Position numbers and translations under genes: made by a program
Origin: Bacteroidales bacterium UBA4116
Lineage (GTDB): Bacteria > Bacteroidota > Bacteroidia > Bacteroidales > Tannerellaceae
Direction: 5' to 3'
Length of the DNA: 64,000 nt
Assembly (NCBI GenBank): GCA_002381645.1
Contig: DFXE01000012.1
Span: 133,251 to 197,250, forward strand
Part shown: positions 54,780 to 63,672 of the stretch, in pieces
Layout: each line of letters begins with the position of its first letter
How positions within the stretch are numbered: the stretch's first letter is position 1
The notes under the pieces: model-generated
What the model was told of the DNA's origin: nothing
The model's input: only the letters and a program-made list of their open reading frames with translations
Database searches by the model: none

Positions 54780-56687
54780 ATGAATAAACAATTACTATCC
54801 ATCTGTTCTCATTATGGTTTATTATTTCTGGTATTAGTTGGGCTGGTAACTTCCTGTTCGAAAACTGTTGAACCTCCCGCGCCCTATGGCGTACTTCCTA
54901 CAGAGCATCAAATGGCATGGCAAAAGATGGAATATTATATGTTTATCCATTTCGGTCCGAATACATTTACTGATGTGGAATGGGGAGATGGTAAAGAAGA
55001 CCCTAAGGTATTCAACCCTACTGATCTGGATTGCAGACAATGGGCAAAACTGGCAAAAGAAGCCGGAATGAAAGCGATCATCATTACGGCTAAACACCAT
55101 GACGGATTCTGCCTGTGGCCAAGTAAATACAGCACCCATACCGTTCGCGAAAGTTTATGGAAAGACGGAAAAGGCGATGTGTTGCGTGAATTATCGGATG
55201 CCTGCAAGGAGTACGGCCTTAAATTCGGCGTATATCTCTCTCCGTGGGACCAAAACCATCCTTCGTACGGTACACCGGAGTATAACACGATATTCTCAAA
55301 TACATTGACAGAAGTACTGACCGGTTACGGCCACGTATTCGAACAATGGTTCGACGGGGCCAACGGCGATGCGCATAAAGGCAAAAGGCAGGAATATGAC
55401 TGGGACTTATTCCATAATACAGTATATACACATCAACCGCACGCTATTATCTTTAGTGATGTAGGTCCGGGTGCGCGTTGGATGGGTAATGAAAAAGGTA
55501 TCGCAGGAGAAACCAACTGGTCGAGGCTGGATATTGAAGGTTTCGAACCCGGTTTGGGTGCTCCGGCAGGTGACACGTTAAGCCGCGGCAATGTGTACGG
55601 AAAAGCATGGGTGCCGGCCGAAACGGATGTTTCCATCCGTCCGGGATGGTTTTACAGCCCGAGGACCGATGATAAAGTAAAATCGGTAAACCAGTTGATG
55701 GATATATATTATACATCAATCGGAAGGAATTCCAATCTCTTACTGAATGTTCCACCGAACAGGGAAGGGCGGATACATCCTGCCGATTCGGCCAGACTGA
55801 TGGAATTCAGGCGCGCTATAGATGAAAGTTTTTCTGAAAATCTGATAACAGGCGCAAGCTTACAGTCAACGGATACAAGGGGTAAATCTCCGGCATATGC
55901 TGTTGAAAACCTTATCGATGGTAAGTATGATAGTTATTGGACAACGGATGATCATGTATTATCGTCTGCTATTGAGATAACGCTGGCACAGCCGCAAACC
56001 TTTAATCGTTTCCTTGTACAGGAATATATACCTCTGGGGCAACGTGTCGCTGGTTTTACATTGGAAAGATGGGATGATTCGGCAGCCGGTTGGACTAAGA
56101 TAGCCGAAGGAACGACAATAGGTTATAAGCGTATTCTCCGCTTTCCCAGTGTTACAGCGCAAAAGCTACGGTTACATATCCATGAATCACTGGCTTGTCC
56201 GGTACTGAATAATATAGAATTATATAACACTCCGGAATCATTCGGTAGCGGTGATAATGATACCGACGAGAATCCGTTCTACGATATTTCCCCAGATAAG
56301 TGGAAAATTTTATCTCCCAATGGCGGCGAATCGCTTAACCGTATCATGGATGCCAACAAAAGTACGGGTGCCTATTTGCCTCAAATGGTGCCGATAATTA
56401 TTGATCTGGGAGAAATGCTTCCTTTAAAAGGATTTACATATATACCTTCTGATAATTCGGGCGAGCCGTCCATCTCACGTTATAATTTCTCTGTAAGTAG
56501 GGACGGGACTCAGTGGACGAATGTAAAGCAATCGGCCGTGTTCAATAACATAAAAAATAACCCTATCAGGCAGGATGTATTGTTTGATAAGTCTTTTGAG
56601 GGTAGATATATAAAATTTGAGCCGGTAGAAACTACGATGGGAGGACAGGAATATATCATAGCTGAAATAGGTATTATTACTAAATAA
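54780..56687 (+). CDS. Alpha-L-fucosidase (GH29) lipoprotein
   Basis: 635-residue glycoside hydrolase family 29 enzyme removing terminal alpha-L-fucose. The signal ends in the lipobox VTSC, so it is lipid-anchored, probably surface or periplasmic. The catalytic TIM barrel (about residues 40-360) shows MFIHFGPNTFTDVEWG, IIITAKHHDGFCLWPSKYS and the nucleophile aspartate in FEQWFDGANG. Two F5/8-type C (CBM32-like) modules follow: one near 370-490 (AVENLIDGKYDSYWTT) and a shorter one near 520-630 (IMDANKSTGAYLPQM). It lies upstream of a SusC/D locus, fitting fucosylated glycan use, though the repeat element B interval separates them. Confidence 0.9.
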   Translation: MNKQLLSICSHYGLLFLVLVGLVTSCSKTVEPPAPYGVLPTEHQMAWQKMEYYMFIHFGPNTFTDVEWGDGKEDPKVFNPTDLDCRQWAKLAKEAGMKAIIITAKHHDGFCLWPSKYSTHTVRESLWKDGKGDVLRELSDACKEYGLKFGVYLSPWDQNHPSYGTPEYNTIFSNTLTEVLTGYGHVFEQWFDGANGDAHKGKRQEYDWDLFHNTVYTHQPHAIIFSDVGPGARWMGNEKGIAGETNWSRLDIEGFEPGLGAPAGDTLSRGNVYGKAWVPAETDVSIRPGWFYSPRTDDKVKSVNQLMDIYYTSIGRNSNLLLNVPPNREGRIHPADSARLMEFRRAIDESFSENLITGASLQSTDTRGKSPAYAVENLIDGKYDSYWTTDDHVLSSAIEITLAQPQTFNRFLVQEYIPLGQRVAGFTLERWDDSAAGWTKIAEGTTIGYKRILRFPSVTAQKLRLHIHESLACPVLNNIELYNTPESFGSGDNDTDENPFYDISPDKWKILSPNGGESLNRIMDANKSTGAYLPQMVPIIIDLGEMLPLKGFTYIPSDNSGEPSISRYNFSVSRDGTQWTNVKQSAVFNNIKNNPIRQDVLFDKSFEGRYIKFEPVETTMGGQEYIIAEIGIITK

Positions 56688-56764
56688 TAAATAAGTAGTT
56701 AAGTAGTTATCATTTGCAGACCTGCAATTTGGTAATCGGGTAGAAAATACGATTGCTACGGCTT

Positions 56765-57241
56765 ATCACCCATCTGTCACTTTTGGTATTAATGCTTTGT
56801 TAATCAATCGATAAAGGGTGAATGATCATCATTCACCTATCTGTCACCTATTCATGACCATAAACCCGTATATTCAAATTTAATGTTCCTCTTGTAATAA
56901 ACTGATTCATAGCTGACGCAATCAAATTATTTGGGTCATGTTATATTAATCATTTCACAAGGGTGGAAAATACATTTCACAGGGGTGAAACTTTCTTTTC
57001 ACAAGGGTGAAACTTATATTTCACCCTTGTGAAATGTATAGTTGAATATAATTTTTGAATTAAGGGGCTGTAAATCAGTTGTTAGTTGGTAGGAAGCTTT
57101 TTTATTATTGATCGTTAAACGTATTCAGTTTGATTTCATAGTATATACTTATTGTCGGGTGAAGGATTGGTGACAGATCATCCTTCACCCTTTATTGGTT
57201 GATCCACAACGTCTTGTTATCAAAGGTGACAGATGGGTGAT
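56765..57241. repeat. Repeat element B: nested inverted-repeat element
   Basis: The ends are perfect 16-bp inverted repeats: ATCACCCATCTGTCAC at 56765-56780 and its complement at 57226-57241. A second pair lies at the same depth from each end: 56803-56826 with 57180-57203, 24 positions with 3 mismatches (core ATAAAGGGTGAA). Inside each arm is a hairpin: GGTGAATGAT/ATCATTCACC (56817-56837, 1-bp loop) and GGGTGAAGGAT/ATCCTTCACCC (57157-57167, 57180-57190). The centre is the four-unit array. The element has no coding frame and no obvious target-site duplication. Confidence 0.75.
56953..57040. repeat. Centre of element B: four 22-bp units with CAC-N4-GTG cores
   Basis: Units TTTCACAAGGGTGGAA, TTTCACAGGGGTGAAA, TTTCACAAGGGTGAAA and TTTCACCCTTGTGAAA begin at 56953, 56975, 56997 and 57019, exactly 22 bp apart, with 6-bp AT-rich spacers. 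Each contains CAC-N4-GTG at the same place. The fourth unit has its inner four bases inverted relative to the first and third. Confidence 0.85.
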
Positions 57242-57364
57242 TGATGATTAAATTAAAAAAACGGGTTGTGTAAAAAAGAAAAGTGGTTATTTCAATGGTG
57301 TGAATCCTTTTTTTCAGTTTAGAAAAAATAGTCGTAAACAATCAATTAATTTCCTGATCTACCT

Positions 57365-57372
57365 TATATTTG
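57365..57372 (+). promoter_or_regulatory. Promoter -7 box of the membrane regulator
   Basis: TATATTTG fits TAnnTTTG, 51 bp before the ATG. No TTTG at the expected -33 position. Confidence 0.5.
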
Positions 57373-57422
57373 TAATGTAAAATAAGGATTCCCTACATTT
57401 TACATGGATTAATCTGTTATCA

Positions 57423-60248
57423 ATGAAGTTCAACTCTATAGCTTTTCTTTTCTTTATTCTTTTAATGCCTGTATTTGCCTATGCTGCGCCAAGAATACCT
57501 TATATTACCAATTTCTCAAAAGAAAAATACGGTGGAGACAATAAAAACTGGTCGATAGGGCAAGACGAAAAAGGAATATTCTATTTTGGTAATGATATAG
57601 GATTACTTGAATTCGACGGAATTGACTGGTTATTGAATGAACTCCCGAACCGGTCGACAGCCCGCTCTTTATCGGTCGTTTCCCATAAACTTATTTTTAC
57701 GGGCAGTTATGAGGAGTTCGGACGTTGGGACAGGGATATATCCGGGCAATTGTCGTATACTTCACTTAGTAAAGGATTAGATAAATTCCAATTCAAGAAT
57801 GATGATTTCTGGAAAATCTGGGCAAATGAAGAGTATGTCTATTTTCAGTCATTCAGTTCAATCTTTTACTATGATTACGATACAGTGGAGCGTATTCCGA
57901 TGGATCATGGCGTGCTTTTCCTTACAAAGGTGAGGGACGAGTACTGGGTTCAGGAGATGCATGGAGCACTCTACCGCCTGCAGGGTAAAGAACTCGTTCA
58001 AGTGCCTGGCAGCGATGTTTTCCGTGAAATGGATGTACGTATTATCTTACCCTATCTCTCTGACCAATATCTGATAGGTACCGCAACTCATGGAATATAT
58101 ATTTATGACGGTATCCGTTTCAAACAATGGGATACACATCTTTCGGATATTATGAGTGCGGTCGATTTAAACTGCGGGTTGCTGACATCTCACGGTACTT
58201 ATATGTTCGGCACTATCCTCGACGGGCTTTATGAAGTGGATATGTCCGGACAAATTGTAAATCATATTTCGATGGGGCATATGCTTCAGAATAATACGGT
58301 ATTATCAGTATTTGAAGATAATACGGGTAATATATGGGCCGGCCTCGACCGTGGTTTATCTTATATACAATATCTGCCTAAAATGAGTTATTTTGCCGAT
58401 CCACAAGGAGATACCGGCTCCACATATGATGTCTTTTTCTGGGATGGCAAACTCTTTCTCGGAACAAACCAGGGGGTGTTCCATATCGAACAGAAAGAAC
58501 TGAAAGCGCCTAATGCTTTATCTAATCTGAAACTTGTGGAGGGAACGCAGGGGCAGGTCTGGTCTTTTTATCTGTATAACGACAGGCTTTTCTGCTGTCA
58601 TAATAGAGGATTGAAAGAAATACACCGTGATCTTACCGTATCCGATCCTTATCCGCTGGGTACCGGTGCTTACCGGATGACGGAAGTAACCCTGCGGGAT
58701 AAAAAAACACTCCTGATCTCTGCCTATACATCGCTTAAACTTATCGATCCGGTTTCAGAACACATATATCATCTGGATCAGATAAAAGAACCGGTGATAA
58801 ATACCCTGACCGATCACCTGGAAAATGTTTGGCTGGAACATTTTAATAAAGGAGTATACAGGTGCCGGCTGTCGGATGATCTGCAAAAGATCGAAAGCGT
58901 TAAATACTTCGGGGGAGATAGCGGAGACGGGCTGCCGTACAAACTGAAATTATTCAAGGTAAAGGAAAGGGTTGTTTTATTGGGCGACAGCCGTTTTTAT
59001 GTGTATGACGATATATCCGATAGTATTGTTCCTAATGAAAGACTGAATGATTGTTTCAGTAAAATAGGTGATATCCGTAATGTGGTACATATCAATGGAA
59101 GCCTCTATTGGGCGATGACCAGTTCGACCATCTATAAATTTTCATATGACGGTTACAATGCACATATTCTGGAAGCATACGACATAAGTACATTAAATTT
59201 ATCCTTGGTAAATGCCTTTGAGAACATTTCCATTTTGAATGATTCTGTCAATGCTGTTTGTCTGGATAACGGTTTTCTTCATTATGATAATAAAACCAAT
59301 GTAAGGAATGTTTCCAGGGAGCTGGATGTACCTTACGTTAAATCATTTTACGGAAGTAATAAAGAAGGGATTATATACCGGGGAGATTTATCGGAAGTAT
59401 CACACATACCCTATCTTTCCAATTCTATAACGATTGGATTTACTGCTAAAAATACGTTCTCATCCAACTATTCCTTTCAATATAAATTAGAGGGGATTAA
59501 TAAAAACTGGTCTTCACCCCAAAAGATCAACGCAGTATATTACCCACGTTTACCCAGCCGAAAATATACTTTTATGATCCGTACGGTAGATAATTTAGGC
59601 AATCATTCGGATATTATCCGGTATGAATTTACGGTACGGCCTCCCTGGTACCGTACTGTATGGGCTTACCTTGCTTATGTGATTTTTACCATCGGCTTGT
59701 TTATATTGATGTGGATGATAGTTTTGCGTCGTTACCGCAATATGCATTTGAGAAAAATCAGAAGCCGTGAAACCAAACGGCTTCGTAAAATAAATGAGGA
59801 ATTGCGACAGGAAGTCCAGGATAAGAACGCTGAATTACTTACACAAACATTCTTTGTGGTTCAACGCAATGAACTGTTAATGAAGATCAGGGATGAGATT
59901 GAAATTTATTATAACAAACAAAACAATAAACAGTCGTCACCCTTGTTTTATAAGGTCAATTCTTTATTGAATGCGAATATGGATACCGAAAACGACTGGA
60001 AAACGTTTTTAATCAGTTTTGAACAAAAACATGCCGGTCTTTTCAAAAGGCTGAAAGATAAGTATCCGCAGCTTACTTCCAATGATCTCCGTCTTTGTGC
60101 CTGCCTGAAATTAAATCTCGATTCGAAAGCAATCGCTTCTCTGATGAATGTTTCGGTAAGAGCTGTTGAAAACAGCCGTTCCCGCCTTAGGAAAAAACTC
60201 AATATCGGTCCCTCCGAATCGTTAAGCGATTTTATTATGAAATTTTGA
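57423..60248 (+). CDS. Membrane-spanning beta-propeller/Y_Y_Y/LuxR-type transcription regulator
   Basis: 941 residues. Signal (SIAFLFFILLMPVFAYA), a sensor with two-component-regulator propeller repeats (about residues 40-640; ENWSIGQDEKGIFYFGNDIGLLEFDG, NNTVLSVFEDNTGNIWAGLDRGLSYI), a Y_Y_Y domain (TFSSNYSFQYKLEGINKNWSSPQ, about 670-740), one helix (AYLAYVIFTIGLFILMWMI), a coiled-coil, and a C-terminal LuxR-type helix-turn-helix (LTSNDLRLCACLKLNLDSKAIASLMNVSVRAVENSRSRLRKKL). There is no histidine kinase or receiver domain, so a periplasmic signal would have to be passed straight to the DNA-binding end. It precedes susC in the same direction and probably controls this glycan locus. Confidence 0.88.
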   Translation: MKFNSIAFLFFILLMPVFAYAAPRIPYITNFSKEKYGGDNKNWSIGQDEKGIFYFGNDIGLLEFDGIDWLLNELPNRSTARSLSVVSHKLIFTGSYEEFGRWDRDISGQLSYTSLSKGLDKFQFKNDDFWKIWANEEYVYFQSFSSIFYYDYDTVERIPMDHGVLFLTKVRDEYWVQEMHGALYRLQGKELVQVPGSDVFREMDVRIILPYLSDQYLIGTATHGIYIYDGIRFKQWDTHLSDIMSAVDLNCGLLTSHGTYMFGTILDGLYEVDMSGQIVNHISMGHMLQNNTVLSVFEDNTGNIWAGLDRGLSYIQYLPKMSYFADPQGDTGSTYDVFFWDGKLFLGTNQGVFHIEQKELKAPNALSNLKLVEGTQGQVWSFYLYNDRLFCCHNRGLKEIHRDLTVSDPYPLGTGAYRMTEVTLRDKKTLLISAYTSLKLIDPVSEHIYHLDQIKEPVINTLTDHLENVWLEHFNKGVYRCRLSDDLQKIESVKYFGGDSGDGLPYKLKLFKVKERVVLLGDSRFYVYDDISDSIVPNERLNDCFSKIGDIRNVVHINGSLYWAMTSSTIYKFSYDGYNAHILEAYDISTLNLSLVNAFENISILNDSVNAVCLDNGFLHYDNKTNVRNVSRELDVPYVKSFYGSNKEGIIYRGDLSEVSHIPYLSNSITIGFTAKNTFSSNYSFQYKLEGINKNWSSPQKINAVYYPRLPSRKYTFMIRTVDNLGNHSDIIRYEFTVRPPWYRTVWAYLAYVIFTIGLFILMWMIVLRRYRNMHLRKIRSRETKRLRKINEELRQEVQDKNAELLTQTFFVVQRNELLMKIRDEIEIYYNKQNNKQSSPLFYKVNSLLNANMDTENDWKTFLISFEQKHAGLFKRLKDKYPQLTSNDLRLCACLKLNLDSKAIASLMNVSVRAVENSRSRLRKKLNIGPSESLSDFIMKF

Positions 60249-60263
60249 ACCTGTATGTAGTAA

Positions 60264-60323
60264 GAATATCCATGGATATTCCCACCGATGCAGTAGTTTG
60301 AAAATTAATTGTTTAAACAATTA
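60264..60323. promoter_or_regulatory. Two 18-bp perfect palindromes upstream of susC
   Basis: GAATATCCATGGATATTC (60264-60281) and TAATTGTTTAAACAATTA (60306-60323) are both perfect 18-bp palindromes, with centres 42 bp apart, about four turns of the helix. They lie 145-200 bp before the SusC start. They may be operators for the membrane regulator, or the first may be the end of its transcript (no T-run is present). Confidence 0.55.
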
Positions 60324-60415
60324 TGAGAGGTAATTGTGAGGTTGGTTAAGTGTTAAAAAACGAACCTGTGAGTTCGTCGTGAACAACTTTGAAGGCATAT
60401 AGAAACGGTTAAAAT

Positions 60416-60423
60416 TATTTTTG
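60416..60423 (+). promoter_or_regulatory. Promoter -7 box of susC
   Basis: TATTTTTG fits TAnnTTTG, 43 bp before the ATG at 60466. The nearest TTTG upstream (60388) is at an atypical 24-bp gap, as expected for an activator-dependent promoter. A small hairpin CGAAC/GTTCG at 60361-60375 lies just upstream. Confidence 0.5.
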
Positions 60424-60465
60424 CCACATGAATTTTTGTTAATATTAAATTTAAAATCCAAATCC

Positions 60466-63400
60466 ATGAAAGAAAGTAAATTCTTTATGAAAGGAAGAAT
60501 GCATAAAAAGCTTTGCCTTTTATTATTCTTGATTACTGCAATAGGTTCGACGTCTGCCTGGGCGCAGGCTACCATAACGGGAATCGTCACTGACGAATAT
60601 AACGATCCGTTGATTGGAGTGAATGTATTGGTGCAGGGAACAACAAACGGAACAATTACCAATATCGACGGTTTTTACTCCATATCTGCCAATAGGGGTG
60701 ATGTTCTTGTTTTTTCTTTTTTAGGTATGAAAACCCAGAATCGTACGGTAGGTAGTGAAAATACCATTAACGTGCAACTGGAAGTTGAATCGCAAATGCT
60801 GGGAGAAGCAGTTGTGATAGGGTATGGTACGGCTAAAAAAGCCGACCTGACAGGTTCGATAGGGAGTGTTTCGGCAGAAACGATCATGAGGCAACCCTCA
60901 CTCAATGCCGTTCAGTCCGTACAGGGTAAACTGGCAGGTGTAAATGTGATCAGCAACGATGCTCCGGGCGCTTCTCCGTCAGTAGTAGTGCGTGGTCTGG
61001 GTACCGCTCTGGGAGGAAGAAATCCTTTATATATCGTTGATGGTTTTCCGGTGGATGATATAAAGAATATCAGTTCTTCCGATATCCTTTCCATGGATAT
61101 TCTGAAAGATGCTTCATCCGCGTCTATTTACGGGGTTCGCGCAGCTAACGGGGTAATTCTTGTGACCACCAAAAAAGGGCAGGAAGGAAAAGCGCGCATC
61201 GGTGTCGAATCGTATGTCGGCATTAAATCGATCCAGAATAAGGTGAAGATGGCTAATGCCTCGCAATACATTGAATACTTCAATGAAAGCCAGCAAATGC
61301 TTATAAACTCCGGTGATGAAAGCGCTTATTTGCTGAAAAACGCAGCTAGCCAGCCTTATCATACAGACTGGTACGACGAACTGATCGAGACGGGACTTAC
61401 GACCAACAATGTCGTATCTCTTTCCGGAGGTACAAAAGTGATCGATTATTTCTTCAGTTATAATTTTTATGATGAAAAAGGTATTCTGGATGCCCAGAAC
61501 TATCAGCGTACCACGATCCGCAATAATAATAATTATAAATTCTTTGATGAACGTCTCACATTCAAGCAAAACCTGAACATTTCATTTGCCAATGAGGATG
61601 TAAAACCTTATAGTGTTTTCAATGACGCATACCGTCAGTCTCCGTTAACCCCCGCCTATTATCCAAACGGCCGTTATGGTACTTCGTTCGTAAACCGTAC
61701 CACAGGAGTAGTGGGTTACGAAGGAGCTGAAGGTGAGGTAATCGGTAAACTCAATTCGATCGGTAATCCATTGTTTTCTTTAGCGAATGCGAATGAGCGT
61801 AATAAGACTCTTACCTTGCAGGGCGGTATTGAAGGTGAATTTAAAATCACAGATTACCTGAAGGTAAACTCCCGATTCGGCGCCACAAAATATTACAGTA
61901 AAAACCGTACATTTAATAATATCCGTAATTCATGGTTAAGTGCGGACCCACGCCGTACGGATGCTGAATTTGATGAGTTGAAGGCAGCTAATCCCTCTGC
62001 CACAACTTATGCAAATAATTCTTTAGGCATAACAGATGTAGATACTTACCGTTGGATATGGGAGGGTTTTGCTACTTTCAGCAAAAGCTTCGACAGGCAT
62101 AATGTGGAAGTTGTAGCAGGTCTTTCCCGCGAGAAAACGGGTATCGGTAGTACAAATATTCTTAAAGGATATGACGTTCCCGCTAAAAAACAATACTGGA
62201 ATATCGGAATGGCTTCGGATGCTTATGCCAAAGAAGTAAACCAGTATTATTATACACCCAGAGCGCTGGCATCCTATTTCGGACGTATGCAGTATAATTT
62301 CGATAATAAATACTATGTGTCGGCGACTATCCGCCGTGACGGTAGCAGCGTATTCAAATCGACCGGCGATTACTGGGGAACATTCCCTTCTTTCGGTGCC
62401 GGCTGGACAATCTCACGGGAAGGTTTTATGAGCGATATCGAATTCCTGAATTACCTGAAAATACGTGGAACATGGGGAAAACTCGGGAATCAGGATGTTC
62501 CGTTAAATATCTCCCAGATCCTTACCGATCCCGGAAGCGCTAATTATAATTATGTATTCGGCCCCGGACAGAACCTGGTTTACGGAGCTGCATTCGGTAC
62601 ACCTGCGGTTGACTTATCCTGGGAGGTAACACGTGAATGGGGATTTGGCTTAGATTTTGCTTTCTTCAACGATCGTTTAAGCGGTAATGTGGATTACTAT
62701 GATAAAACAAATACAAATGCTATCCTCAATGTTACGCCAACGCTTAACTCCATTTACGAAGATAATTTTTATGCGCACGGCGCTAAAGTAAAGAACAAGG
62801 GGGTAGAACTGGCCTTAAGCTGGTCGGATCAGCTTCCTAACGGTTTAAGTTATCAGATCGGTGCTAATTATTCTTACAATAAAAATGAAGTGCGCGATGT
62901 GGTTCCGACTTATGACGGTGCAACAGGCGGTAGCCTTAACGACGGACAGATCACCAAACGTCTTCAGGAAGGACAACCCATCTATGCCTGGTGGATGTTT
63001 GAAGCAGACGGTGTCTGGCAGACACAGGAAGAGATTGATAATCCGGCTAATGCCAAAATCGGATCACCCAAACCCGGTTACCTGCGTTATAAAGACCAGA
63101 ATGGAGACGGAATCATCGACAACCGCGATAAAAAATTCTTCGGCTCTTACCTGCCTACATATAATTATGGTATTAATATAAGCCTGGGATATAAGAATTT
63201 CGATTTCAATATAGATGGTTACGGAGTAGGAGGCAATAAAGTATACAACGGATTGAAGCACGGACGGATTGACGGTGGAGAAAACATTGCGTACGATACT
63301 TATAAGAACCGTTGGACAGGAGCCGGATCAACCAATAGCCATCCGGGTGCAAACCGCGATTCATATTCATCCAGTTATTTCCTGGAAAGTGGCGCTTTCT

Positions 63401-63651
63401 TCCGTATTAATAACATCACGTTGGGATATACTTTCAACGACCTTGTATTTGAAGGCTCACGCCTGAGATTATATCTTACGGCTCAAAATCCGTTTATATT
63501 CACAGGATATTCGGGCTTTACTCCTGAAATATCCGGTTATTCAGCAGATACGTCCGTACCCAATGGCGACCCGACAAGAACTACCGGAATAGAGTTGTCG
63601 GCTTATCCCACAACACGGAACTTTATATTTGGTTTAAATCTTTCATTCTAA
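60466..63651 (+). CDS. susC: SusC/RagA family TonB-linked outer-membrane transporter
   Basis: 1061 residues. Signal peptide, then a carboxypeptidase-regulatory-like domain (ATITGIVTDEYNDPLIGVNVLVQGT ... GFYSI), the SusC plug with VVIGYGTAKKADLTGSIGSVSAE, VRGLGTALGGRNPLYIVDGFPVDD and SIYGVRAANGVILVTTKKG, and a 22-strand barrel ending RNFIFGLNLSF with the aromatic C-terminal residue. It imports oligosaccharides or peptides with its SusD lipoprotein lid, whose gene follows after 21 bp. The upstream fucosidase makes a fucosylated glycan the likely cargo. The longer reading from 60421 starts with TTG upstream of the promoter. Confidence 0.95.
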   Translation: MKESKFFMKGRMHKKLCLLLFLITAIGSTSAWAQATITGIVTDEYNDPLIGVNVLVQGTTNGTITNIDGFYSISANRGDVLVFSFLGMKTQNRTVGSENTINVQLEVESQMLGEAVVIGYGTAKKADLTGSIGSVSAETIMRQPSLNAVQSVQGKLAGVNVISNDAPGASPSVVVRGLGTALGGRNPLYIVDGFPVDDIKNISSSDILSMDILKDASSASIYGVRAANGVILVTTKKGQEGKARIGVESYVGIKSIQNKVKMANASQYIEYFNESQQMLINSGDESAYLLKNAASQPYHTDWYDELIETGLTTNNVVSLSGGTKVIDYFFSYNFYDEKGILDAQNYQRTTIRNNNNYKFFDERLTFKQNLNISFANEDVKPYSVFNDAYRQSPLTPAYYPNGRYGTSFVNRTTGVVGYEGAEGEVIGKLNSIGNPLFSLANANERNKTLTLQGGIEGEFKITDYLKVNSRFGATKYYSKNRTFNNIRNSWLSADPRRTDAEFDELKAANPSATTYANNSLGITDVDTYRWIWEGFATFSKSFDRHNVEVVAGLSREKTGIGSTNILKGYDVPAKKQYWNIGMASDAYAKEVNQYYYTPRALASYFGRMQYNFDNKYYVSATIRRDGSSVFKSTGDYWGTFPSFGAGWTISREGFMSDIEFLNYLKIRGTWGKLGNQDVPLNISQILTDPGSANYNYVFGPGQNLVYGAAFGTPAVDLSWEVTREWGFGLDFAFFNDRLSGNVDYYDKTNTNAILNVTPTLNSIYEDNFYAHGAKVKNKGVELALSWSDQLPNGLSYQIGANYSYNKNEVRDVVPTYDGATGGSLNDGQITKRLQEGQPIYAWWMFEADGVWQTQEEIDNPANAKIGSPKPGYLRYKDQNGDGIIDNRDKKFFGSYLPTYNYGINISLGYKNFDFNIDGYGVGGNKVYNGLKHGRIDGGENIAYDTYKNRWTGAGSTNSHPGANRDSYSSSYFLESGAFFRINNITLGYTFNDLVFEGSRLRLYLTAQNPFIFTGYSGFTPEISGYSADTSVPNGDPTRTTGIELSAYPTTRNFIFGLNLSF

Positions 63652-63672
63652 ACGTATTAAAATTATAGAGTC

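Larger units (their letters stand above)
56688..57422. other. Gene-free interval holding repeat element B
   Basis: No convincing reading frame. The interval contains a 477-bp inverted-repeat element with a 22-bp-period centre, and ends with the promoter of the next gene. Words TTTCACC, GGTGA and GTGACAGAT recur throughout. Confidence 0.7.

Noticed and set aside
56953..57040. parS-like sites because of TTTCAC...GTGAAA
   Set aside because: The parS consensus joins CAC and GTG directly (TTTCACGTGAAA); here four bases always separate them, and no ParAB genes are present.
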